The position numbers and the translations under genes are program-made. A stretch of DNA of 64,000 nucleotides from Zygnema cylindricum (lineage: Eukaryota; Streptophyta; Zygnematophyceae; Zygnematales; Zygnemataceae), in assembly GCA_037447655.1 (NCBI GenBank), contig JBBHKE010003324.1:1-64000 (forward strand), given 5' to 3'. Positions within the stretch are counted from its first letter, which is position 1; each line of letters opens with the position of its first letter. Below are positions 1 to 12,589 of the stretch, one piece after another. The notes under the pieces are model-generated. The model did not search any database and had not been told where the DNA came from. It saw only the letters and a list, made by a program, of their open reading frames with translations.

Positions 1-185
1 TATTGACTCAATTTGTCAAAGTCTGCCATGTTTAGTGTGGACAAGGGTTTTGCGCACTGCCCAGTGAACCAGTGTTTTAACGTGCGATAGCATCAAACGT
101 TTTTATTTAGTGCGAATGCAATGCGCTGTGGATTCCACGTTGAGTGATGAATGGTTGGGATTGGAGAAAGGTAGTAATAGACCTA

Positions 186-397
186 CACCGCTAATCGTTA
201 TTAGCGTTGTGTACGCTAATTCCGTCCCGCTTTTTTTTTTTATTCTCAAATAGAATTATCCACACTATTAAAAAAACCCTAATTCCTAATTAGAATAGAC
301 GATTTCTTCGAAAATTTTCAAATTCCCAATTAGCGTAAACCACGCTAATTATTCGTATACGCTAAAAAAACCTACACGCTAATAACGATTGGCGGTG
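186..397. mobile_element. MITE, TA-flanked, CACCGC-TIR family
   Basis: A 212-bp element with terminal inverted repeats. The left end reads CACCGCTAATCGTTATTAG and the right end is its near-perfect reverse complement, ending CGATTGGCGGTG. Both ends are flanked by TA, the duplication expected of a Tc1/mariner-type transposase. There is no coding capacity. Related copies lie at 1869-2448, 3613-3828, 9772-10310, 41545-41729, 41737-42094, 42195-42743, 54545-54759 and 61358-62409, so the family has been very active at this locus. Assignment to a superfamily rests only on the TA flanks. Confidence 0.8.
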
Positions 398-1868
398 TAG
401 TTTCATCGTTAAACCCTTGTTGAAACCATTTCCGGAATCAACCATTGCATGAGTTACCTATATGTTACCTATACATGTATACCTATTCTAAATTTGAGGG
501 GGGTTATATTAGCGTTATATTCTTACCTATTTCCTTACCTACGTTGATTTATTATGGCCTTTATTTTTGCGAATACGTGTGTGACTATCTTGACCGAATA
601 CAATCCGATCAACATATAACATCATATTTTCTATCACTTTGTAAATGTATACGTCGAATTATATATTTTTTATTTTTATCCTCACGACACAATTTTTCAC
701 AAAAGCCTCTCAAAACAATGTCGTAAATATTGGAAACATTGATTGTCGACATTGTTGTTCAATGTCAACAAATGAGTTCTAATGGTTAACACTAAGTTGT
801 TGAAACCAGTTCAAACGAGCTCGAGCAAGCACATGTTCCCATAAATTGGTAAATAAAAATTTCCTCGCATGGTTATCGACTTGCAAAAGTGTGACTGTAG
901 TTAATCGTCCTTACCAACTGACGACACATAAACTACAATGAACGAATTGGCGCGAGTTGGCATTGTACATCGAAGTCACATTGCTGCCACGCCTTAACCT
1001 GATGATTTTTGTTAGTAAATAGACGGTATGATAATGCAATAAAATGCAGCTCATCAAGTAGAATATGCCACTCAAATCATCAAACGACGAAATGTCATAC
1101 CAATTCGTTATCGTTATACACAAAAAGTATCGCCCAAGGTGTTAAACATTGAGATGGTATTACGGTCCGATGTCGTTATAAATGTAAACGTCATACATCA
1201 ACAAGAAACACAAGGTTTTTTGGAATAATTAAGTACTTTGAGGGGTGACGCCCACCAACATATTATGTTAGATCTTTGGAAATATTTTATATCTTCGATA
1301 TAACATATGAAAACTTGACATCCCTATTATGCCCGCTCCATGTGTTAGCACGTCGGTGAACCAAAAAAAGAAGGCAGTATTTGTAGCATCTTTATATTGT
1401 GTATCATCATACCCAAAGTTGTGGAGTAATATTTAGCTCAGCAAGTAAAAGTGTCCACGCATTAAACATGGGTATAGTGCGGTACAACGTGCAGCATTTA
1501 TATCTTTTATATTATGTTGTTTCGACTCAAACAAAATTTTGTAACGCTGTAAATTTTAAGTGTAGTAACGTAGGCAAAAATGCCCCCCGGTTTATGTCGT
1601 AACTCCCCCCTTCACTTATTATATTTAGTAGCTCAATATTATATCCCTTCAAATACGCGTACCATGGGGAGTTATCAGCAATCAGAAGGAAAATGCCAAC
1701 AACAAAAAATTTATAAATTTGTCATTGTGGCGTCGGTTTAGTGTCTCGTAACGCTACGCTCGCCCTCCGATGGTTCTAAAGGCACCCCTTTATTTACGCC
1801 AACGGGAGCAGTACTTTATACGCATCTACGCGTATTAATTGAGTACACTATAGCCTCTAAATAGACAA
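398..1868. other. Gene-free AT-rich stretch
   Basis: No credible gene. The open frames are short (at most 93 codons), AT-biased and without recognisable motifs. I see no splice-linked exons or further terminal inverted repeats. Confidence 0.6.
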
Positions 1869-2448
1869 CACTGCTAATCGTTATTAGTGATAAAAAAAAT
1901 TAGCGTAAACGCTAATTTAGTTTCAATAACGCTAATTTGTGATTTTGTGTTAGAAAATAATAACATTAATATTAATTTGGCACTTAATGCCAATTTGTGT
2001 GCCAACTCCTAGCGTTTACGTCGAGCTGTTATCAATACTATTTCAAGCGATGGTGTATACCATGACAATTTTTGCCGAAATACGTACTTGTGGGGTTTGG
2101 AAATCATACGAAACATGTAAGTTAGAGTAAATATTACGTTATTTTATGCTTTATATTTTGTAATGTTACGCTCTTTCCGGCGGCTTATTGGTACTAAAAA
2201 ATATTTTACATGCGGAGCGCACTTAATGTTGTATAAATGAGATGTCACGTGGACACGATGTACGGAAACGAGCTTCTCGTACATCATACTAATTTCAACG
2301 AGCGCAATATAAAATGGTTAACACTAAATATATACCTTCCATATAAGCGTTAATTCGAATTTAATGTTAGCAACACTAGTTTATGATTTTGGGCCGGAAA
2401 AAGCCGCGATAAAATTAGTTTTATTAACACTAACAACGATTAGCGGTG
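1869..2448. mobile_element. MITE, CACCGC-TIR family, diverged 580-bp copy
   Basis: The left end CACTGCTAATCGTTATTAG and right end AACGATTAGCGGTG form inverted repeats of the same family as 186-397. The right flank is TA and the left flank is AA, consistent with a decayed TA. The interior is AT-rich and non-coding. Confidence 0.65.
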
Positions 2449-3612
2449 TACATAACCTACAATAATGGGTTTACATTTCTAAGTTGGAACTGAATGAAAT
2501 GGACGGCTCAAAATATTTTAAACCTGAGCTAAAAAACTCGACGGCTACGGCGACTACTTTTTTTTAATCGACTACTAGGCTCGATACAGAAATAGTGCAA
2601 TATAGCATATAGACGAGCAGATAAATAAATACAGGGTATCGAATACAGGGAAACCATATATTAACGGGGGTTCAATCTGTTTATACATGCCGAAAATTTG
2701 TTTGACACAGATATTTGTGTTATACGACAAATTTGATGTCGAAAGGTTATCATGTCACTTGCCACTTGTCAGTCCGTTGTACCGTAAAGTCGTAAACAGT
2801 AAAATACTCGCGTTCTATCGCGCTACCAGATATAATACGACAAGCACATCCTACAAACTACTTATCTAGATTAGGCCGGATTTTGTCAGTTTGTCAAATT
2901 GATAAAAACCGGCCTAGTTTGAGGCTGCAAACGACAAAATAATCTGGCACCGCGGGATTCAAGCCAGCTGGCAATTTGAGTTGTCACAAGAAGGGCCGGG
3001 TGCTCCTGAGATTTGGCGTATCTGTCCGTAACCTACAATTATAGTTTTTTTGGTTTTTTCTGGCTTGTTTCCTTCGACAGTTCCTTCAGCAGATTATCGA
3101 TATTAATGCTAATTAGGAATTTGAAAATTTTCAAAAAAAAAGGTTGTATTCTAGTTTTGGCGTTAATGCTTATTTGGGAGTTGCAAAAAAAGGAATATCG
3201 CCGTACAATTATATACATTAATATATGTATCCGCAAAAAAAATTTGAAATCGTACGCTGTCGCGAAATTTTATTATCTGTACATGTCAGACTAATTTACG
3301 GCAGTTATGCGACCAGATTGAATCCCGTTTTTTGAGACCACGCTCCTATGCGTGCGCGTCTGATTTAATTCATTTTTTGTAAATTTGTACTTGAAAAGGT
3401 ACATTTGTGACATCGACCGTACACCACACTATTTAGATATTATTGTACTTTCATTCTTTACGCTATTTTGTACTGTTCCTTAATTAACATAAAGGAAAAG
3501 TGAAAATCATGTATACTATTTTAAAAAAAAGACCAAAATTTCAGGAACCCAAATTAGAGTTATATACTCTAATAACGATTCGCTGTGTACTGGACTAACC
3601 GTACCTACAGTA
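2449..3612. other. Gene-free stretch with an orphan MITE end
   Basis: No gene is visible. At about 3565-3587 there is a right-hand terminal repeat of the MITE family (ACTCTAATAACGATTCGCTGTG followed by TA when read across its full length) with no clear left partner, so it is probably a truncated copy. Confidence 0.5.
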
Positions 3613-3828
3613 CACTGTGAATCGCTATTAGTGTTGATGTTTTTTCGTCTCTTAAAACATATTTCCTCCGTAAACGCTTGTCGAATTGTGGATCTGACGG
3701 TTGCGATTGAAAGGTAAGATTCTCAACTTCCGATTGGCGGTCTCAAATTGAAAACTGGACAAGTGTGTACGGATAAAACATGTTTTAAGTGGCGAACAAA
3801 TTGTTAACCCTAACAGCGATACACGGTG
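3613..3828. mobile_element. MITE, TA-flanked, 216-bp subfamily
   Basis: The ends are CACTGTGAATCGCTATTAG and CTAACAGCGATACACGGTG, flanked by TA at 3611-3612 and 3829-3830. The body is closely similar to 54545-54759 (intron of the transporter gene) and to the MITE split by a hAT element at 61358-62409. These three form a subfamily of about 215 bp. Non-coding. Confidence 0.8.
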
Positions 3829-6800
3829 TACTATGTACCTTGCAAAGTCTAGATATTTTGTATCGAGAACAACATCGCACGGTGTTGCACTGGGATACAA
3901 ATCAGACCTTTGTCACGTCACACGACGCGTATCGCATCCGATGCAATCGTCACCGCCCATTTAAAGTTTTATGGTGAAATATGGTGGGGTAAGGGTATTT
4001 TCGCATGTGCTAAAGTTACAGTTATTTTCTGTCGTTTTCCTCCATAACTTAGAAAAAAACGAGAAAATCCGCAGTCGTGCCAAAAAATAGAAATTACCAC
4101 CGTACAAAATGCGTTATCCTGAAACTTTATACGTACAGTAGTTTGTCGTCTAGCGCGATACGATTTTTCATTTAGCGCATTTCGACCCACTTTCGCGTCC
4201 TTTCAACACATGTTCAAAATTTGCATCAAATCACCTTGCGAGGTGATTTGAAATAATGTCCAATAAGTTGAGCGAATAGGCAAACATTGTTGCACGTGTC
4301 TAAAGTTTTTTACAATTTTTGTGCGCGGAGTACCAAAAAAATAACACACTGCACGTTTCCAGCGTGTGCGTAATGTTTTGCGTGCGCCGATCCATACAGG
4401 GGCCGTCTCTCTCAAAAACACGTGTCTTCACACATACGGTTTATGAAAAATATTGGCCACCTGTCGGCAAGTGGGAAGACGATAAACGAAACCGCAAATT
4501 TTGTGCGACAGCGAAAGGTAATTTAGGGTTTCGATTTGTCGACAATATGGCGCACTGACATTACGAATTCACAAAAATTGTACGGTGTGCGGAGAAACGC
4601 CTCAAATTGAAGGCGAGTGGAAGTTTCGCCTCATTTTATGTACCACTTCATCTGTCACAATTCTTCGTACACGTCTACGTAATTCACTTTTTTAAGTGAC
4701 AAGTTATTTGCGTTTACATCCGAATGCTCTGAAATATGTACGGAGAATCTTCGCTAAAAAACAAAGTAGCAAGACTAAGTTTCGGTTACATGCGAAAATA
4801 CCATAATTTCGAGAAATAGTTTTCTCAAATGTTTCAACGGATGAGCTACTAAAAAACGTTTCATTATTTGTTGGAAATATATGCGAAAATGCATCACTGG
4901 TCATTTCCTAATTCAGATAAAATCAACAGTTCTGGTTTGTTTTTTGTTGCCCGTTATGACCTCATGTCAAGATTTTGATATTTTGACACTACAGTACAGT
5001 CGCCCGACCTCCAGAGTGGTTCGCGTTTCCGGTATCGCATGGGACAGAAAAACGTAGAAACAGAAAACAAACAAATTGTAAACAAATCAAAACGTTTCAC
5101 CTCGCTGCCCGTAAATGACAACCGTACACGGACAAAAGGAGAAAAAATAAGACTTTGTTTTAGCTGTTGAGTCCTTTGTCGTCTCAAATCTAACCGTACC
5201 GTAACATCTAACGGCGGCCGGTCTAGGGTTACAGCTAAACCCGTAGCATATTTGACTTTTACGGCTTTCTGTGCCCGACAGCCGTCTGACACGCGGTCGT
5301 AGGATTGAGTTAATACGTCCAAACCGTACGGACAAAATATCTCCTTGTCGTGCTTTAGCTGTTCAGGGAGAAGCGAAAACGATGACGACTTCTTTGTCGG
5401 TGGCATTACATTTTGAAGGTTTTTAGCGCCAGGTCAGCTCACAGTTAAAAAATGAACGGTCATACGATATGCCGGTACGGAAATCGGACGGCGGCATACT
5501 GCAACAATATTTGTATCTTAACGTAAAATCTGGCCGATGGATTCGAGCATTTCGTAAAATGTAAAGGAAATCTGCGTCACGGGCAAAGGCGATTTATCCA
5601 ATTATGGGGAGAAATATGTTCGCTCGAGAAATGCCAAAAACAGTGAGCGGTTGTTGGTGTCACGTGGCAATCATTGACGCAGCGGAAAATCCACTTGACT
5701 TTGATGACGTCATTCATACGTCATTACTAATTGGGAACTGCCGCCAAACTTGTCGGCTTGTGAGTTCGGTGCGCTTAAGTGCTAAACTCAGAAAATTGTC
5801 GACTGTAGCTGGTCCATAACGACAAAAAGTACCCGATGTTGTCAGAAATATGTCACACTCACAGTGGCGGTCCACAGTAAAACCGTTTTATTACCGTTCG
5901 AAGCAGAGTGGAAAAGTTGGGAGTCCCTTTTGTAAGTTGCAAAATAGCGTTGCAAATTGTAGTTTAGTAGCAGAGCCAAAAATGGCAACTAAGTGGATCA
6001 ACCGGGAAAATTACAAAATATGTCGTCTACTCATTTTCATACCATCATCGGGATCATCGAAGCAAATCGGCTCAAAGTGCAAAAACAAACAAAATTCATG
6101 AATTCTTTCCGACAATGTAGCCTCTTAGCGAATAGGTATGTAACACGTGCCTTTTTTTAGAAGTTACCAAGTTTGAACCCTGTTCGACATTCACGGATTC
6201 TCCACTTTTTGGAAGCTGATTACTCCCCCAGATCTTACTCATGGCCTTTTGGACCTTTGCTACTACTTTGTCCGTTTTGACACTAAGCACCCTGACAAAA
6301 TCTTAATTTTGTCTTATTGGTGCCACGAGTGCACGCGCATGCTACACAAATCGTCCAAAATATCTCCCCAAATGTTGTTAGGTCAAATGCATGCTTCGCT
6401 CATTCCCGCAAAGCGACAAAGTTGAAACAAGCACCACGAATGAGCACTCACCACGAGACAAAAAGCAAAATTTGAAAATATTAGGTCCCACTTTTTTTGT
6501 CAAGCAACAATCGACAACGCATTTTTTGCCGTCCGATAAAAACAAACGAGAATCGAACGGCTTACCGTTTTTATTAGATTTCAGGAACCGACGGATAAAG
6601 CTGAGATTATCAGCCGTCAATTTCTCAAATCAACAAAATCTGGACGGCAAAAACTTACGCTGGCCTTTAAGTTTGGTTCTGTGGAGTTTAAGACCATCGG
6701 GTACTCAGATTTTGAAAAAAAAGACGGTCGGTTTCGGTTAACTAAAATTTTGACTTTTGCGACTTCTGGTACGGCATGCAGAGTTGCGACGTAGTACTAA

Positions 6801-7033
6801 ATACTGTTATATTTTCAATGTGATGAGCCGCCATCGCAGCGGTGTACCGATACACTAGGTCAATACCATGCGAAGCGATTCGCCGCTACGTTTTAGAAGC
6901 TACCGATATTCAAAAACATATAGACTTTTCAACATTCATGGATTTTCCAATTTTTAGTAGAAAGTTCGTACTTCCCCAGATCTTAGGGTAAGTCCCCATG
7001 TATTAAAGCATCTACTTTTCTTTGCCTTTTTGC
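3829..7033. other. Gene-free stretch
   Basis: No supported gene. Overlapping open frames on both strands (up to 150 codons near 4954-5406) have no family motifs, no zinc knuckles or transposase signatures and unremarkable composition. A perfect short hairpin sits at 4228-4249 (AAATCACC / GGTGATTT arms). A diverged dispersed repeat occupies about 6320-6655. Confidence 0.5.
6320..6655 (+). repeat. Diverged dispersed repeat, copy 1
   Basis: This stretch and 9161-9500 share a long collinear run of similar words, including CATTCCCGCAAAGCGACA, GACAACGCATTTTT, GCCGTCCG and GAGAATCGAACGGC. They appear to be two diverged copies of one repeat about 335 bp long. No coding function or terminal structure is visible. 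They may be internal parts of larger decayed DNA elements. Confidence 0.6.
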
Positions 7034-8148
7034 TAGTGTTGTGTATCGGTAAGGATTTGCCGATAACCGATATGGACCTTTTTTTGGGTACCCGATAATC
7101 GATATATTGGTACGATATATCGTTATCGGCATTATCGCCGATAAATAACCGATATTTATCGGTATTTATCGGCGATAACACCGATATCGATAACTATCGG
7201 CGATATATGTACGGACCGTACATATAAATATACGGTCAGGCTCCTCTACGGTACTGTATCGACCGCCAATGAGTTTTTTCAAATGATTACCGGGCAGCTT
7301 CAGTATCTCCTGTTTTTTTTTTCTTCTTGCAAAAAACACGCTAGAAATTAGCAGGTCCGTCCGATTTCCGTTCATGTGACATATGTGTGCCCGACACGTG
7401 GAGCGAGAACATTTTTCCTCAACTTCACAATCAATTATGATTTGGAAAATCTTGAAATTTGTTGACATAATTTTTTGACGTCCATTCTAATATGACGGCA
7501 ACATCTTGACCGTTTGTTAAGATCCATACATTATTTGCTCAACTGTACGGATTTGGTACGGATTATAAAAACGATGTACCTTTCACATCCGACGCCATGG
7601 CTTTGTCCCTTTCTTCCTTGGGATCCACTGAATACCTGCCACGTGTCAATCTGTCGGCTATTTTGGCGTAAGCCGTCAAAACAGCCATTGCGGGATGCCC
7701 GCGCTCACGCTGACCGTCCGCTCGTATCCAAGTCGTCCGTTCGATTGCGGCGGCGCGTAGAATGATATTTTGCGTCCGTTGTACTTTGTGTCCGCCGTCC
7801 CTTTCCCGTTCCATGTTAATCAGTTTGTCAGTTCAATGCCGTAAGTTACCGTAAATTTACTGTTCAGTTAACCGGCCAACGTTAACGCGTTGCGTTCCCC
7901 GCATTTTTTTCAGTTAAATAGTTACGGAACAGATTCGTATACGTGGCATTCCACGCTATATAATGTAAAAAGTATAATACTCTATATAATATGGTACTAT
8001 AGAATACGTACGATATATTTATAAAGTTATCGCCGATATGGAATTTGTTGGTCTCGGACGGATATATCGGGACCTCTGACCGTTCGATAACCGATAACTA
8101 TCGGTATCGGTGTTATCGCGATAAGTTTTTTAGCGATACACAACACTA
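7034..8148. mobile_element. Non-autonomous hAT-like element, 1.1 kb
   Basis: The ends TAGTGTTGTGTATCG and CGATACACAACACTA are perfect 15-bp inverted repeats. They are flanked by a perfect 8-bp target duplication CTTTTTGC (7026-7033 and 8149-8156), the hallmark of hAT transposition. Just inside each end are dense clusters of short CGATAT/TATCGG words in both orientations, typical of subterminal transposase-binding repeats. The interior has no transposase frame, so the element depended on a transposase from elsewhere. Related elements are at 50001-50385 and 61564-62390. Confidence 0.85.
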
Positions 8149-9629
8149 CTTTTTGCCCTAAAATTCAGGGAACTTTGACAAAAACTTTAGCCGTACTAGA
8201 AAATCATTTTTACCAAAGTAGAGTGAACGTTAATTCATACTTTGGATGTACGGCGTGTTTGTCGTCATGTGAACGCATTTTGGCGTTTTCCCTTTTTCGC
8301 CCCCCAGGCAAGAGAATCCGGCCCAAAAAAAAACTTCATTCAAAATCACCTCGAGGGGGTGATTTTAGTTTAAGTACCGCCCAAACAGCGAATGAAAAAT
8401 GACCCACGCAAGCGCCACAAGAGTGGGAAAATTTTAGGACGAGGGAGAGTCCTCTCTATTTTTCTCCGTGCCCGTCACGCGCATGTACGGAAACAAATTG
8501 AAGGGGTCTCGGACCTCCACTTTCATTCATGGGGTCCTTTGCAAAATGTTGCGCTGTCGTCGCCTCTCCCCTCTCTTTCTCACACTATCGCTTTTATCTC
8601 ACACTATTTAGAATGAGACACAACAATATTGGTATAAAATGAAAGATGTTTTTAAAATATTATTTTTGACAATTTTTAGGTTTTTTTTAATGGCAAATCG
8701 AGTGAAAAAAGTAGAAAAAACGAAATCGGGAAACCATGGCGGAAAATTATTGAATCAGTGACGTTGACGTTGTCACAAGTGAGCATGACGTCACAATGTC
8801 GCAAACCCTACATCTACAATTTCACAAAATCTAGACGTCTACAACTGTCGATGTTTTTGTTAGCGTCATAATCGTCCGGTTTCGTAGTAGTCTTCAATCG
8901 TCACAGGTTGTACCTACGTCTACAACCGTCACATTTCAAAGTTCGATTTCATTTTCGCATGGGACGCTCTTCAAAGTGGTACGGAGAATCCTCACTACAG
9001 TCCAAAATACTTTATCAAAACCGATTACATGGGGACGTACCCTTACATGGCATGTTGGAACCTCACAGCAACACCCTGCACTCCACGGGCGAGCCAACTA
9101 ACGAACCTTACACTGTCTGCTCTGACACAAGTCAAGATGACAGTTTTATTTGTCTCTTTCGCGACATGTGTGCACGCGCGTGCTACACAAACCGTCCAAA
9201 ATATCGCGCGAAATGTTGTTACAACAATCGCACGCTTCCCGCATTCCCGCAAAGCGACAGTTGGAACAAACGCCGCGAATCAAAACACTGCACGAAATAA
9301 AAAGTAAAATTTGAAAATATCACGGACCGCTTTCTGGGTCAACCAATAAGAAGACAACGCATTTTTCTGCCGTCCGAAAAAAATAGACGAGAATCGAACG
9401 GCAAATTGTTTCACTTACATGTCAAGAACCGACAGCTAAATATGCGATTCCCGACCGTCAAGTTCTCAGAACGACAAAAGTTGGCCGGCCAAAAAAAAGA
9501 AGCATACATTGCGCGCGTGTCGTGCTGTGTAGCGTTTAAGAATCTAACGGGAACTTTCCCTTCAAAAATCGAGACGCGTATCGTATCGCATCGATATCCG
9601 ACTCGTCAGGTACAAAATTAATAAAAAAC
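8149..9629. other. Gene-free stretch with a short hairpin
   Basis: No supported gene. A short palindrome at about 8341-8366 (AAAATCACC / GGTGATTTTA) resembles the hairpin at 4228-4249. The second copy of the dispersed repeat lies at 9161-9500. Confidence 0.5.
9161..9500 (+). repeat. Diverged dispersed repeat, copy 2
   Basis: Collinear with 6320-6655 and in the same orientation. Shared words include GCTACACAAA, CGTCCAAAATAT, TCCCGCAAAGCGACA and GAACGGC. Open frames across it are not conserved between the two copies, which argues against coding. Confidence 0.6.
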
Positions 9630-10455
9630 TGAAATCGTGATAGTGCACACTAATTATACTATAAATTGAAAGTGTACTATACTAATAGTGCACACTAATT
9701 ATAACAAAAATTGAAACTGTGATATTACACACTCATTGTAATAAAGATTGAAACTGTTGTAGTGTACACTACACCGCCAATCGTTGTTAGCGTTGTGTAC
9801 ACTATTTCCGTCCCGCTTTTTTTTTTTTATTCTCCATTAGCGTGGTTCATTCTATTTTATTCTTTATTCCATTTAGGGTTTTATTCATTACGTTGTCTCT
9901 TAAATAGAGTGGTGTACGGACAGTGTCAGACCGTACACAAATGTACCTTTTAAAGTTAAAAAGTACAATAAATTAGTTTTAGTAACCGCGGACGCATGAG
10001 AATGTGCGTTCTAAAATGTAAAAAAAGCCAGGTCGTAAAAAATCCCGCTCGCACATATTCGTCCGACAGCCGCGTTTCGACCGTATGAATGTACGATTTG
10101 TGTACGATTTGTCAGATTATGTACGGAGACCTATATTAGTGTAAGCATCTTTGCGACCGACATTTATTTTTTCAAAGATCCAAATTACTATAATCAAACA
10201 ATTAGAATGTATGATTTTTTCCAAAATTTTCAAATTCTTAAATAGCGTACACCACTGTAATTATTTTTATACGCTAAAAAAACCTACACGCTAATAACGA
10301 TTGGCGGTGTAGTATATACTATAAATTGAAACTCTATTAGTGCACAAGAATCATACTTAAAACTAAAAGCTGTAACAATGCGCACTAGTTATAATAAAAA
10401 CTAAAATCGTGACCGTGTACACTAATTATACTAAAAATTGAAACTTAAATCGTGC
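9630..10455. repeat. Minisatellite of about 50 bp, split by a MITE
   Basis: Degenerate tandem units built around GTGCACACTAATTATA and AAAATTGAAACTGTGAT occur at 9630-9771 and resume at 10311-10455 after the MITE at 9772-10310. This dates the MITE insertion after the tandem array. The array has variable-length unique units, so it is not CRISPR-like. Confidence 0.7.
9772..10310. mobile_element. MITE, TA-flanked, 539-bp copy
   Basis: Ends CACCGCCAATCGTTGTTAG and TAATAACGATTGGCGGTG, flanked by TA on both sides (9770-9771, 10311-10312). The first 60 bases closely match those of 186-397. It is inserted in a minisatellite. Confidence 0.8.
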
Positions 10456-10668
10456 ACATGATGCTCCAGGGCCGCCACATGTTGTCTAGTACTAGATACG
10501 ATATAGCGATGCGGCACTTTTGCACAATGCCACGCGATGTGCCGATATGTCCCCAATGTGCCGATCGCGAATCGATGTGCATCGCCAAATCATTGTGATG
10601 TGTACGGACAAAACGATGTCGTAAACCTAAATCCGATACCATAGTCCTAAAGTTTGAAACCCTTCACC

Positions 10669-10828
10669 CAAGGGGGAGGAGGAGGGAGGGGGAAGGGGAG
10701 GGGGAGGGAGAGGGGGAGGGGGAAAAGAGGGAAAAAGGGAGAGGGAACGCAATAGGTAAAGAGAAAAGAGGGAGGGAGAGAAAGAGAGAGAGAGATTAAC
10801 TCTCCACCCCTTCTCCCTCTATCCCTCT
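10669..10828. repeat. G/A-rich tract, left part of repeat X
   Basis: A strand-biased GGGGGA/GGGAGA/AGAG tract (about 10669-10795) followed by a pyrimidine-rich block CTCTCCACC...CCCTCT. This is the sequence the gypsy element inserted into. The same block, uninterrupted, is at 48069-48297. Such a tract could adopt triplex or G-quadruplex structures; that is inference. Confidence 0.7.
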
Positions 10829-11768
10829 TGTAACACTAACAAGGGATTGAACTTGTGCGTAAATAGTGGTTTAAGTGTTACGAATATAGAGTTATGAATT
10901 TGGTAGACGTCCGCGAAAGAATCGCAGAGTTTGGAGTTGTATTTCAAAAGTTATAGCGATTGGTGTGTTTAGGTGACAACGAGGGGTCAAACTAACAAGT
11001 GGGTATCATTGGAACGAGTTAAGGGTCAAAAGTAGCCGCGAAATTTCAGGCGTACGTTTATGAAGTGCTAATAGTCGTTTAGTACATATAATGGTTCGTT
11101 TAGTACAATTTTGTAAATTTCGTAAGTAGTTTCACGTGTATAATTTGTGACGCGCGAACATGCTAAGTCGCATTTCAATTCGCGCATACTTTTGCACGTA
11201 AATGTTACGTAGTAAAATGTAGCATTTCATTGGTTAGTAAATGCTACGTAGTTAGTGGGAGATTTCACACGCTTTGCATTGGTCAGTTTGAGTCTTACCT
11301 GATCAATGATTGGCCTAGGTAAATCCTGTTCAACGAAGCTTTGACTTTGGCCTGGCTAGTCCTAGGGGATGATGGATAAATAGTGAAGTCTAAGAGAAGA
11401 GTAGGCATCTTTTCTTTTGGAAAAATTTGTGGAAATTTTGACTGATCTTGGTCCTGAGCGAATAATACCAAATTGGAGCAATGACATTTTTGCACTGAAA
11501 TCCCTTACTAACTAAGTAGGGTTTTAGTAGTTAAGAGATAGAATTATTTAAGAGTGGAGAGCAATGGAAAATAATTTAAAAAGAAGGGTTCAGCTACGAG
11601 GGCAAAAGTCCAAGCTAATGTTATGTGGACAGAAGCTTATTCAAATTAAAAGTTGATCCTTATGTGAGTGATGTCCAATGTGAATGTGTAGTTTTCCAAT
11701 GCATGGAATGTGTGGTTGAAGTTGATTGTAGTAATGGGATTTTGTGAGAGGCAGGAAATCATATTACA
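10829..11768 (+). repeat. Gypsy 5' LTR
   Basis: Begins TGTAACA and ends TTACA. It matches the 3' LTR (41306-43476) along its full length apart from the MITE block in the latter. It is about 940 bp, against about 970 bp for the 3' LTR once that block is removed. The many mismatches between the two LTRs show that this is an old insertion. Confidence 0.85.
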
Positions 11769-11770
11769 TA

Positions 11771-11781
11771 TGGTATTAAAG
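11771..11781 (+). promoter_or_regulatory. Gypsy primer-binding site (tRNA-iMet 3' end)
   Basis: TGGTATTAAAG starts two bases after the 5' LTR. It differs at two positions from TGGTATCAGAG, the complement of the 3' end of plant initiator tRNA-Met. This is the conventional priming mode, in contrast with the copia elements nested inside. Confidence 0.75.
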
Positions 11782-12589
11782 TTTTGGTTAGAAGCCAAAG
11801 AGAAGCTTGCCCACCCGAAAATCAACTGCCGTGACCGATGAGGGTGCCGTGACCGATGAGGGTGCTCTGACCTGTGTTGGTGGAACCACAATGTGAAGTG
11901 GTATTGGTGGAACCGCAATGTGAAGTGGTAGAGGATTCGAGGGAAACAAACTGACCACACTGCCAATGGTCGCTGGTTAGATGTGGGGCGTGCTTAGGTC
12001 TTAAGGACTTAGGCGGGGTGGGCATTGTAGCCACTACTGAATCTCACTCCAATTATCTAGAGGCCAAACAAACTTGCCCTCTCCTAGGGATAAATCATAA
12101 GTAGAGGGAGGGCTTCCAGCCATGAAGGGTGAGGATGTGAGGTTAGATTTGAAAAGATCTTGATGTAGTGGGAAATGGGAAATTTGCTAATGGAGGAGAA
12201 AGAAAGTGGAGTACTTTACTTCTTCAAAAGCAAAAGAGTCCAAAAATGACTTAAAACTTTTCAAACCCTAAATTGTTACATTTGAGAGCTTTTCAATTTT
12301 GCTCTAGCAAAATTTATGGTTGAACCTTACCTTTGAGAGCTTTCAATTTTGCTGTTGCAAAATTTGTGGGGAAATTCTTACCTTTCTGCATCAATGTTTG
12401 GGAAATTGAAGAATTGAATTTGCACTAATTTACTTTCAATGTCTTATTGATTTCTCAGATTTTGATATTTTTTCAAAGGATTTCTTAAGGAGAATAAGTT
12501 TTGGATTGGAGCAATCTGAAGAATTCAAACCTGCAGCAAATTTCTTTGTGAAATAATATTCTATCTTCTATTTTGGTTGATTTCATCGT
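11782..12589 (+). other. Gypsy 5' untranslated leader
   Basis: Non-coding region between primer site and gag. It contains small direct repeats (for example GAGAGCTTTTCAATTTTGCT and a near copy about 50 bp downstream, around 12290-12350). No gene is seen. Confidence 0.5.

Noticed and set aside
186-397. Stowaway MITE
   Set aside because: TA flanks fit, but the termini are CACCGC rather than the Stowaway CTCCCTCC consensus, so only a Tc1/mariner-like TA duplication is claimed.
4954-5406. 150-codon minus-strand frame
   Set aside because: No recognisable domain, overlapping frames on the same strand are equally open, and no splice or promoter context.
9630-10455. CRISPR-like array
   Set aside because: Degenerate tandem units without constant repeats and unique spacers, split by a MITE; no cas genes; eukaryotic context.
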